Positions 37,588 through 46,740 of a DNA stretch of 64,000 nucleotides are shown in pieces (the first letter of the stretch is position 1; the number at the start of each line of letters is the position of its first letter). The position numbers and the translations under genes were made by a program. Location of the stretch: contig JAJKFH010000115.1 in the NCBI GenBank assembly GCA_023333565.1, positions 744,001 through 808,000 on the forward strand. The letters are read 5' to 3'. Source of the stretch: Puffinus mauretanicus (Eukaryota; Chordata; Aves; Procellariiformes; Procellariidae). The notes beneath the pieces were generated by a model. It made no database searches. It saw nothing but the letters and a program-made list of their open reading frames with translations, and was not told where the DNA came from.

Positions 37588-37685
37588 AGCTCCCTGGGGC
37601 CAGGCACAGCTCGTGATAGCTGGTGTGAGCTCCCTGGGGCCAGGCACCAGCTCGTAATAGCTGGTGTGAGCTCCCTGGGGCAGGG
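37588..37685. repeat. Minisatellite of about 40 bp, 2.4 units
   Basis: Units begin 'agctccctggggccaggca' at 37588, 37628 and 37669. Units 1 and 2 are 40 and 41 bp and differ by about two changes; the third is partial. The unit contains GAGCTC-type and GATAGCTGG-type words. Frames through it (82-127 codons, both strands) are repeat artefacts. Confidence 0.85.
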
Positions 37686-39606
37686 ATGTGCCTCTTCTGC
37701 TGAGTTTGGGCCGTAGCAGAGCAAAACGTGGGTATCAGTAGAATGTAAATAATAAAAGGAATAATAAATTGCAAAATCAAGCCCTGTAATGAAGAAATAA
37801 ATAATCTAGATAGAATGTCTTAGGGTGTCTAAGCCTGATTTATTAGCAATTCTGGCTGACCGTTATTATTATCAGGTGAGCAACTTGCAGTGATTTTTCA
37901 CCTGATGCTCTGCAAATTAACTATGCTACAGGATGAGTGCAGGAGATTTGTGTTTATTGTTTTATGAAATTATACTATGTAAAAATTCACTTGGAACATC
38001 ACCACCATCACTTTGCAATTTTATGACCTGTAGCGCATCTGACACACAGCAGTACTGCTGCTCAGCACAGATGAACAACATCAGTATCGCTGGTCATCTG
38101 GAGCAGTGAATAACAGCGACAGGAGCAGAGCCAACACTTATTTCAGGCTGGCAGAGAAATCCACTCACCTGCAGGTTATTCTCATGTTTACTCCATGTGA
38201 AAAAGCAGAGGGAGGCTTTAGCTTTTCTGACACATTATACGCTAATGTTTTCCAGGGCAAAATTCTGTGCCAGGTATCCTAATTACATACAAATTCCCTC
38301 CCATCCACCCCCATTGCAGTGACAGGTGAATCACTGGCTGTGTTTATTTGCCCTCCTCAAACAGGATGCAACTATGACCCTGAGGAAAAAAATGCATTTG
38401 CATATGCAGAAGAATCTGGTGGCAATTTGTATTCTAGTTTAGCTCCTATTGTAGTAAATGACGTTACCGTAGAGCCCAAATATTTCTTTTATGTCAGATT
38501 CTACTTACTAGTTTCCATTTCCTAGAGTCAATACAGAAATCAATCATGTCAAAAGGAAAATTCAATAAGAAAATCCTTTATGGCACAAGCTTAATTATAG
38601 ATATGTTTTCTTTTGTATAAATAGAAGAAATTCAAGTACCAGAGCCCTGTACAGATCTTTCTACACAATATGAAGTAGCTGTATTTATATATAAAAAATT
38701 ATGAGTGAACTTTTATTATTCCTTACATAAAAAAACCCATGGGGAAAGGCCTGAAAACATTTTGTTCTTGACTAAATCACTGCACAATATCATCTTAACT
38801 GTTCTGACAGAAAAGGAAAAGCATTGCAAATTAAGTATGATACAGCAATATTTTAAAATCTTGATGTCCTTCCTGCAACACATTGATTCGGTCATTAAAG
38901 CCCATATATTGAAAATGGTTGAGAAAAATATTGGGAACTGAGCTGTCCCTGGTGTCCTCAGATCTATAGGAACTATGTTTTCAGTCTCTTAATTATCCAG
39001 CTAACGAACTGGACTTGAGAATAATGTTTCATGTGAGTTTTGCTGGAACATACTGCAAGTGTTGGTGGCTTTTATGCAAGGAGGGATGAGGGGCTCACTT
39101 TGAGCTGGATTCTAATATCTTATTATTTTATGATGTTTTTTGTGTTTCTTGGTGAACTAAGTGCACATGAACAGTTACTGGCACGAAGCAGAGCATCAGA
39201 ATCTAGCCCAACATGAGATACATATTTTACATGATACTAAGACAGTTTCCCTAGGAGAATTTAAATCTCAAGAAAAATAAATGAAAAATGATGCAACTCA
39301 ATATACCGTATAAGAGTGGAATGGTAGATTTTGAGGGCTGCAACCAAAATCTTTACAACAGATCTAGATTCAAACCTCATACATGCATGTTTTTAGAAGT
39401 TAGAGTAATCTTTGCTCTTGAAAATATCAGAAAGTTCAGATTTAATTTAATCTCAAGAACAACACCTACTATATGAATTCCTCTACACCCTTTTCCCTCC
39501 TTTTTGTGTAATTTCCCCTGCCTTTTACAAGGGTTATAATGTTAAGAATTCCCCTTAACATTCTCAAAGCAGTAACCCAACACTAAATAGTTTCCTCCTC
39601 ATAGCA
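37686..39606. other. Gene-free AT-rich stretch
   Basis: No gene is recognised; open frames are at most 78 codons without motifs. Confidence 0.55.
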
Positions 39607-39754
39607 TAGCAGTGGATAGCAGTGGATAGCAGTGGATAGCAGTGGATAGCAGTGGATAGCAGTGGATAGCAGTGGATAGCAGTGGATAGCAGTGGATAGC
39701 AGTGGATAGCAGTGGATAGCAGTGGATAGCAGTGGATAGCAGTGGATAGCAGTG
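39607..39754. repeat. Perfect 10-bp tandem array (agtggatagc), about 14.8 units
   Basis: Fourteen exact copies of the 10-bp unit occupy 39611-39750, with partial units on both sides. No unit differs from its neighbours, implying recent expansion or active homogenisation, so length variation between individuals is likely. Because three units make 30 bases, the minus strand stays open and gives a repeating ten-residue peptide (IHCYPLLSTA); this is a mathematical consequence of the repeat, not evidence for a gene. Confidence 0.95.
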
Positions 39755-42411
39755 ACGAAATATGAACTTACATCTCCACTCTTTTGCATTGTTCTTTGTA
39801 GGATTTTATGTGGGATGGCTAGTTCAGTGCAAAAGCATGCTTTCCGTATTCATTGTGAAGATACAATGCAGGATTTTAATATCTTAATTTCAAAACTGCA
39901 CATCCGTCCTAGAAGAAGTACAGAACAAGCTCTGTGCCCGCTGTGTGCAGATCTATCCTAGAAGTAGTAAGTTAGACTCAGTAGAATAGGCTCTTAAAAT
40001 TATAGCTTGTTCCCAAACCAGTGCTTAATTTTCCCCTCCAGCAAGCTCTGTCACTGATGCTCAGCTGTGCTACAGCGTCTGCCTCTTCCCTCCTCTACTT
40101 GCCCAGACTTGGGGCATGGGATTTCCACCCCCCCTCACCCCAAGTTACTAGCTGCTGTTCAATCAGCACAGCCCTGGCTATGATGGTAAGCAAATATATC
40201 CCAGATTTATTTGGCTAAACCTGCTCGTGACAGCAGGAGCAGAAAGAAGGCAAATGTGGTAGCCCTTTGTTATCTTCTCTACAAAATTACTGTCAGTAAG
40301 GAACAGAGCAAAAATCAATGATTTTTCTTAACGGAAATTGGAGGAACTCAATACCTAATTAATTTGTGCCTTTCAGTTCCTGTAACTGCTAACAATGCTG
40401 GATGCAACATTGCCAGTGTTTGGTACTGTGCTTTTTTTCTGTCTCTCGTCTCCTACATCACACCACTTACACCGTCTTTTGGATATTTCCTTTTTATACT
40501 TACGCTTTCCCATCGATACCTTTCTCATGAACCTCCAGAGATAATTCCCAGAGGACAAAACACTGCCAAACTTTATGTCGACTCATCACCACCATGACTT
40601 CATGCAAACTATGAAACTATCAGCCACATCTGTGCCCAGATGCAGATTAGCCACTACTATCTGAGAGAACCTTCATTATAGCATTTTCAAAAAGCCAAAC
40701 TTGATGTCTCTTAGATCAAAACATAAAAGTGTACCCTATGGGGTATTATCACTAGTGTTTTTTTTTCTCCTATTTCCATTTTGGTACTGTATTGATACAT
40801 AATGTACTATTTAAAACTGTTGCACTGTATCTAAATACACTGCATTTTCAGCTCAAAAGTGCTGACAGTCATACAATTTCAGTAATTCACCTACTAAATT
40901 CCAGAGCGTAATCTCTGAGGATCTATTGAAAACCCATTAACTTCATCAATGCCCTTCTGGGTCCTGTACTGTGAGCTGGTGAGCTACAACACTGTTTCAT
41001 GGCTCTATTGAAAAAAAAAAAATCACTTTTATTCCGATTTTGAAACACAATAGTAAACATTTTATTCCTTGACATGGATAGGATCAGTTTTCTTTGCACT
41101 AAAATGAGTGAAGTAACTTCCTCTAAGAGGCTTTGATTGAGTGTGACTTAGTTTTTAATACTTGAAGTGTACTAGATAGGTTACTTAATCAGTTTTTCTG
41201 ATCAACTATGTTGGCCTGTGTTTCTAGATTATTAGAGAGGTGCTTGAAAAAAAAAAAATTATACACACGCACACTGAAAGCAAGACTGAATTTATGCATC
41301 TGCATATTACTGAATAAGACACTACTTTGACAACCAATTTAAGGGCTCTGAAGAAAGTTCGATCTCATCAAAATCCAATAAAGAAGCTTCCCGAAACTGG
41401 AAAAAAAAAGAACTTTGTCTGATGGAAGAAGCAAATACTACTCTTTCAAAAAGGATAAACCACGAATGAAAAGAAAAATAATAAGGTCTAGAAGTAAATT
41501 TTTGGCTTTACAACCTGTCTGCTAACATTCACACAGCTCTGACAACATCTGCTGAAGCAAGTTAGAATGTGACAACAGTCCTGAACAGTACTGCTAACAC
41601 ATGCCACATGCCTTTACTAAAGATAATGCGTATGCAGAATACATCATTAATCTTCTTTTAAGGCCTCTTTGAGAGCAAATATAAAGTAACATAAAGTATT
41701 TAACAGAAACCACTGAATTATCACTTTTAGACATTCAGTTAAGTGGGAAAGGACTTGGTTATTAGCACTCTGGGCTACTCATTGCCCAAGCTGCAGCTGC
41801 TCTAGCACCGTGTAGGACAGCAGGCAGTAGGAAGGCTGGAATATGAGCCTTTCCTGCAGGCCACTCCAATGCTTGGACACCGTTTCCATCCTGAATTACA
41901 ATGAAATGTCAAAATAGAGGCTAAAAATGGAAGTGAGGAACTCTGCAATTTTTCTTTCATTTAAGTATGTCTAGGAACTCGGCTTTTGCGTGGAGTGACA
42001 ACTTAACTCTGCTCCTCTGAGTTGTCACAGAGGTTTGTGCAAGTTGTAATTCTAAATCATGCAATCCTATTCTCTTGGATGTGTTGGACTCTCCGGCTTG
42101 CCTACATGTCCTGGGCTACATTTTAGTCAGGGGTTACATTGACTCATTATAGTGGGGAAATGGAATAGAGCAGAGGGAACCGTAGCTGTTCAGTGCACTG
42201 AATGTATTAATTTGGCTTAAGCGTATGGTAGTGTCAGGTAACTGCAACTCAATCTCTTTGATTTACAAAAACTGTTCAGAGCCCCGTTTACCATTAGGGT
42301 GATTGGGTAAGTCACCCCTCAAGAGACCGTTCACGCTTCTGAGCGACTCTCAGGTCACACCGCAGCCAAAAGAAATTCTGTAGATTTTTTTTCCTTGGAC
42401 TTCTGTCACTA
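39755..42411. other. Gene-free AT-rich stretch
   Basis: No gene is recognised. Several A- or T-runs (for example near 41010 and 41248) are simple sequence. Confidence 0.55.
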
Positions 42412-42417
42412 GACTGT
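42412..42417. other. Target-site duplication, left copy (GACTGT)
   Basis: GACTGT abuts the TGTTGGAG start of the ERV and recurs exactly at 44180-44185 after its far CA end. A 6-bp duplication is typical of class II (alpha/beta-like) retroviral integration. Confidence 0.75.
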
Positions 42418-42760
42418 TGTTGGAGTGACTCAGGGGTCGGAGTGGGAGTGTGAACCCAGAGTAATGACGAATCCCAATATGGGCATGGTCATTCTCCTTT
42501 TAGTCAAACAAATATTCATCTTAACTATCTTCTTTTATCATATAACATTACACAGAAGTTATTTACACTACAACACAGAGATCAATTCTACATGCATACA
42601 AACTTAGCACTTCTAATACAAAGCTTAACTTAACACTCCTAATACAAATCTTAACTTACTAAACCTATTTTACAAAGCTTAACTTACTAAACCTATTTTC
42701 TTTTATACAAACTTAACACTTCTGATACAGAGATACAAACTTAACACTTCTAATACAAAG
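42418..42760 (-). mobile_element. LTR-A', 3' copy of the chimeric ERV
   Basis: Matches LTR-A (43797-44179) over nearly its whole length at about 97% identity, with one 28-bp repeat unit fewer and small indels. It lacks the first ~10 bases of LTR-A on its U3 side, where it is joined to the 252-base leader instead of a polypurine tract. Its far end (CCAACA on the minus strand) abuts the left duplication GACTGT. Confidence 0.82.
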
Positions 42761-43012
42761 ACCTTTCCTGTTTTCCATTACAGAGTTCGCTTTCCTTCAA
42801 AACCTTGTTACCTTCAAAATACGTTGAAACATTTCAAGTTGAAGCTTCCGTGACTGAGATGCCGACTGTCCCATAACTAATGTATAAAGTTCATATAACT
42901 TCCCTGTGGCTGCTCACCTGAATTGTCCTCCATTCAGCTCAACAGGGGTACACCACTGGTTATTTCTATTTCCTTTCTTCAAGGCCTTCTTTCTTCAAGG
43001 CTTCCTCTTTCA
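42761..43012 (-). other. Leader-like segment after the Lys primer site
   Basis: A 252-base stretch between the Lys primer site and the second LTR-A copy. It includes a 'cttcaaggccttctttcttcaaggc' near-duplication (42976-43001). No start of a recognisable gag is visible. It is the remaining 5' internal part of the second retroviral genome. Confidence 0.55.
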
Positions 43013-43030
43013 GCCCCACGTTGGGCGCCA
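43013..43030 (-). other. Primer binding site, tRNA-Lys1,2
   Basis: Minus-strand TGGCGCCCAACGTGGGGC is the exact 18-base primer site for tRNA-Lys1,2 used by betaretroviruses such as Mason-Pfizer monkey virus. It lies two bases (AA) after the LTR-B end, the canonical spacing. Confidence 0.88.
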
Positions 43031-43032
43031 TT

Positions 43033-43417
43033 TGTGGTGTAAGATAGCACAAACCCTCACATATATATGCGCAGCAATACTGGAGCCTCCATCATAACAG
43101 AGCAGTCCCACAGTCTCTCTCTCCATTGCCTCACCCTTCTGTCTCTCTCTGTTGCTTCACCACCACTGTCTCTCTCCATTGCCTCTCTCAAATCTTCCTT
43201 CCGGCAACGATCACATGTCTGCTCACAATTCCCTTCACCTGTTTTGGCTCTTGAACCAGCTGGTACTCATTGGCTCTTGAATCAGCTGGTACTCATTAGG
43301 CCACAGCTCAGGGTAACCGTAAGCAGCATTCCTAACTGAGAGCTTTTCATTTTGATGTTTACAGTTTCCTTACAGAAGGGACAACTAAGCCAGGTGTTCA
43401 GGTCTTTTCTCTCCACA
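43033..43417 (-). mobile_element. LTR-B, second LTR type inside the ERV
   Basis: A 385-bp LTR reading TGTGGAGAGAAAAGACC...CTTACACCACA on the minus strand. It shares only the first eight bases with LTR-A and is otherwise unrelated. It is bounded upstream by the polypurine tract and downstream by a tRNA-Lys primer site. Internal features are a duplicated 'ggctcttgaa(c/t)cagctggtac' block (43246-43298), a CT/GA-rich 'tctctctccattgcctc' repeat (about 43112-43190) and a CATATATATG TATA-like word near 43060-43070. Confidence 0.75.
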
Positions 43418-43437
43418 TTTCCCCCCTTTTTTTTTTT
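43418..43437 (-). other. Polypurine tract
   Basis: On the minus strand, eleven A then GGGGGG and AAA directly precede the TGTGGAGA start of LTR-B. This is the primer for plus-strand DNA synthesis and marks the start of a 3' LTR. Confidence 0.8.
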
Positions 43438-43455
43438 GTTTACAAAAGCAACAAC

Positions 43456-43587
43456 TCAGAAAATGTCTTTAAAATGTCCCAAACGTTGCCCTAACTTAAT
43501 TAGCTTGATAAGCTGTTTCACCGTTGTCTCGATCCCTCTCTTAGAGAATAAACCAGCGAGCAACGTAGCTGCTGCCTCATTCTCCAT
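43456..43587 (-). pseudogene. Truncated gag-like start, 43 codons
   Basis: After a leader of about 190 bases the minus strand opens a 43-residue frame beginning MENEAAATLLAGLFSKRGI, with a basic/hydrophobic helical stretch (VKQLIKLIKLGQRLG), then stops. Position and character fit the N-terminus of a retroviral Gag matrix domain, where an 'L..RGI' segment followed by helices is usual. Everything after it (rest of gag, pro, pol, env) is missing, and the polypurine tract follows within about 20 bases. Identification as gag is by position and look only. It could alternatively be a chance frame in a deleted leader. Confidence 0.5.
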
Positions 43588-43706
43588 GATAGCAGCACCC
43601 TCTGGGAGGCAGTTGGCCAGACTGCACCATTATCTATTCTATCCGTTTGGACACTAGAATAGTACAACTCCCAGTTGCTTGTTTTCCACTCCCCTTCTCT
43701 CGCTGC

Positions 43707-43712
43707 GCTTAC
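43707..43712 (-). other. Candidate retroviral major splice donor
   Basis: Minus-strand GCG|GTAAGC sits in the leader between the primer site and the gag-like start, the usual location of the subgenomic env donor. A relic, as no env remains. Confidence 0.5.
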
Positions 43713-43776
43713 CGCAGTCTCGAAGAATTGTAGTCTCTGCTACCAGACCCCTGGGCTACGAGCCCAGCATGTTTCC

Positions 43777-43794
43777 AACCATCCTCTGCTACCA
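43777..43794 (-). other. Primer binding site, initiator tRNA-Met
   Basis: Minus-strand TGGTAGCAGAGGATGGTT is exactly complementary to the last 18 bases of vertebrate initiator tRNA-Met (ending ...CTCTGCTACCA). It lies two bases after the LTR-A end, the canonical position. Initiator Met priming is common in Ty1/copia and gypsy elements but unusual among vertebrate retroviruses, which mostly use Pro, Lys or Trp. Confidence 0.85.
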
Positions 43795-43796
43795 GC

Positions 43797-44179
43797 TGTC
43801 GGAGTGACTCAGGGTCGGAGTGGGAGTGCGAACCCAGAGTAATGACGAATCCCAATATGGGCATGGTCATTCTCCTTTTAGTCAAACAAATATTCATCTT
43901 AACTATCTTCTTTTATCATATAACGTTACAATCTACAGAAATTATTTACACTACAACACAAAGATCAATTCTACATGCATACAAACTTAGCATTTCTAAT
44001 ACAAAGCTTAACTTAACACTTCTAATACAAATCTTAACTTACTAAACCTATTTTACAAAGCTTAACTTACTAAACCTATTTTACAAAGCTTAACTTACTA
44101 AACCTATTTTCTTTTATACAAACTTAACACTTCTAATACAGAGATACAATCTTAACACTTCTAATACAGAGTCTCCACA
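43797..44179 (-). mobile_element. LTR-A, 5' copy of the chimeric ERV
   Basis: A 383-bp LTR, reading TGTGGAGA...CCGACA on the minus strand. The U3 part is AT-rich with short repeats ('aacacttctaatacaaa', and a 28-bp 'acaaagcttaacttactaaac' unit present once more than in the 3' copy). A TATA-like TTATATGATAAAAG lies near 43909-43923. It abuts the duplication GACTGT at 44180 and, on its downstream side, a 2-nt spacer then the primer binding site. Confidence 0.82.
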
Positions 44180-44185
44180 GACTGT
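44180..44185. other. Target-site duplication, right copy (GACTGT)
   Basis: Exact repeat of 42412-42417. Confidence 0.75.
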
Positions 44186-46181
44186 GTTCAAGGAGGTGTT
44201 TTCCTCCTTCCATGCACCTGCCTCTGTGATGGTGCCTTAGTGCAGCTCTTTCACTTCCTTTCTCCTGCTTTACACATTCAATTCCTCTCTGCCCACGCCG
44301 GCACACATCCCCCTATCTACACGTGATTCCTTCTTGGATGCTAACACGGTGTCTCTCTGCCTTTCTGGAGCTGAGCTATTTCTTTTGACTATGTCAAGAG
44401 AAGAAACATCCACTGTGGATGTTTTGTCTGAGTCATAAACACTTAAAAAATGTCAATATGTCATCCACAATATTATGTATTTTTGTAAAAATGCTTTGAA
44501 AGAAAGGGGGGAAAAAAAGTAGAAGAGGAAAAAAGTGGTGAATATACAGTGAGGTGAAGTAGTTTGGGAGCTGGCTGTATATGCTCACAGAAAACTATAA
44601 TGGCACCTAAAAAGCTCGTTGTTGTCACTGCGGCAGCAGGAGGCTGAGCTGTGCAACCCCAGCACTGCTACAGTAGCACCCGATGCACAATTGGTCCCTT
44701 CCTAATTCGAACGATCAGGCTTCAGAGAGGATGGAGCAACCCCCTTCAAAGCTACTCAAAATGTGCCGTTGCAGAAGCAACAAGGGAGCCACAGTTGGTG
44801 CGGAGAAGGAAACAGAAGGGAGAGCTTGGAGGCTGTATGGACAGGCTATGGACGGGGTGTGGTGAAGGGGGAAGTAGGATGGCGGGAACCAGGAAGTGAG
44901 TGAGATGGAGAGCTGTCCAGAACTCAAAGGCCCTAAAGAGCTTGAAATTTTCCAGACAGGCTCGTTTTTTCTTTTTTTTTTTATTTTTAGGAGGAAAGGC
45001 TGAGAAAGAGATGAGCTGACATAAAAATATATTTTGCAAAAAGCAGCGCATTTCCCTTATTTCTAAATCACAGGAGTCCTTTTTTACTGTTATGGAGATA
45101 GGAATAAAGCCTATTATGGCAAGTGGTATGATTTCTGTTACATCTTACCAGGGTTTTATTTTGTTTGGCATAAGTTTATTGATTTGTGCTTCATTCCAAG
45201 TAGCGTGGGCCTTACTCACCTTTTTCAGCCATGGAAGAAAAGTTATTTATTTCTCAATTACTTCTGTTGTATGAATACAGAGCTTGAGTTCCATATAATT
45301 GCACAGGGCAGGCATGAATGGCTGTGCCTACTAGTAAATTAAACATGCCCAGGATTGTGCCTGACCACTGAATCCAGCTACATGACATGTCACAGATTTA
45401 TGCTACTAAATTCTTTTCATCTCTGAGATGTAATGACCACAAATTACCCGTTAGGAATAGCTTCTGGTAAATTCCAACTCCCAAATCTTGGCTGGGAATG
45501 GTTTGGGAGAACTGGATATGGGGCAAAAACATATAAGGTGATGTCCTAACCATTCAAGAGTACAGATGATTGCTTTCCAGTGCTCAGAAACATCCCTGGG
45601 CAGTATTTTACTAATGTAAACGTAGTCTGTGATTAGTTGTCTTCCAGGTCAATGAAGCAGACTCCACCACTACAGCATCTTTGGCCATTTACACAGATTT
45701 AAGTCTATTCAACACAGGACAAGAATCTGTTATATTTCTTGCACTCTTATCATGCTAATCCCTTCACAGTATGGTTCTTATTGTTGGTGTCCTAAAATAA
45801 GGAGATGACATATGGTTTATTTAATGTGTATATTAAAATAGCAATAGAAAGTAAATCCTTTCCATTTTATCAGTAAGCGTAAATATAAGTAATCTTATGG
45901 GACCCCACTGTAGTGAGTACTGCGCAAACAAACAGTGTGAGACAATCTCCTGGAGATTACACAGAGCTCTCACTTCTCATTGACAGAGACCCTGAAGCAG
46001 CAGGGATGAGGGGCACGTGCAAATAGAATTAATGACTTGAGAAAGAGCAAGCAACAAGTTAGTAGCAGAGAGATGGGACAAAGACGATGACTTGGGGGCT
46101 ACGGTGGATGTCAAGCTGCGAATGAGCCCATGAAGTACTGTCACTGCAAACCAGGCACTGGGCTCCTTTAGGAGGAGGGTG
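44186..46181. other. Gene-free stretch
   Basis: No gene is recognised. Frames of 60-99 codons near 44651-45051 overlap on both strands. Homopurine runs near 44505-44540 and a T-run near 44970 are simple sequence. Confidence 0.5.
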
Positions 46182-46740
46182 GCCAGCAGTCTGAGGAAAG
46201 CTTTCACCCGCCTCTGCTCAGCATTGGTGAGGTTGCCCTGGCATGCTGCATCCAGTCCTGGGCCTCCCAGCTTGAAAAGGATGTGGAGAAACTGGAGAGA
46301 GTCCTGCAGAGAACTACCATGGTGGGCAGGGGCCATGGGCATGTGCCCTACAAGGAGAGGTGGAGGGAGCTGGTACAAAGGCTGGTGAAGAAGAGGGTAA
46401 GAAGCAATATGGTAGGATCCTACGTGTACTTGAAGAGAAGGTACAAAGATGTCTGACCCAAACTTCTCTCTTTGTCAGCAGGTGGTGTAACAAGAGGTGG
46501 CAGTCACAGATTGTGGCTGGGAGGGTTGGATTAGGACAATTTAGGAAAAAAACCTTTCTTCACAAGGAGAGTAGTGCAGCAGAGGAACAGGCTAGCAGGC
46601 GAGATTGCTGAATCTCTGCCCCTGTAGGTTTGCAAGGCTTAGCTCGACAAAGCAACAGCTGACCTGATCTGGCGCTGGCAGTTGTCTGGCTTTGAGTGGA
46701 AGTGAGCTGGATGGACTCGGTTATCTGCAGCCAGCACTGC
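46182..46740 (+). mobile_element. Decayed CR1 LINE fragment with RT-end remnant
   Basis: On the plus strand the order 'ggtggccagcag', 'catccagtcctgggcctccca', 'gatgtggagaaactggagagagtcc', 'ctacaaggagaggtggagggagctgg', then 'acctttcttcacaaggagagtagtgcagcagaggaacaggct', follows the CR1 C-terminal coding blocks (VARSR..., [26 protein letters not shown]). Frames are broken by many indels and no intact tail is visible. It is clearly older than the copies at 18.8 and 59.4 kb. Frames of 69-133 codons here are partial or antisense shadows. Confidence 0.75.

Larger units (their letters stand above)
42418..44179 (-). mobile_element. Compact chimeric endogenous retrovirus
   Basis: A 1762-bp element with TG...CA ends and a 6-bp duplication. 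In its own direction (minus strand, right to left): LTR-A (44179-43797), initiator-tRNA-Met primer site, leader with splice donor, a 43-codon gag-like start, polypurine tract, LTR-B (43417-43033), tRNA-Lys primer site, a 252-base leader, then a second LTR-A copy (about 42760-42418). The two LTR-A copies differ at roughly nine positions in about 330 aligned bases plus three indels, so the insertion is fairly young. There is no pro, pol or env, so it is non-autonomous. The mixture of two LTR types and two primer sites implies recombination between different retroviral genomes. Confidence 0.8.

Noticed and set aside
39583..39789. 68-codon minus frame with repeated IHCYPLLSTA
   Set aside because: It exists only because the 10-bp satellite has no stop codon on that strand.
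43709..43897. 62-codon minus frame starting in LTR-A and crossing the primer site
   Set aside because: It spans the LTR end, the primer binding site and the splice donor, so it cannot be a genuine retroviral protein start.
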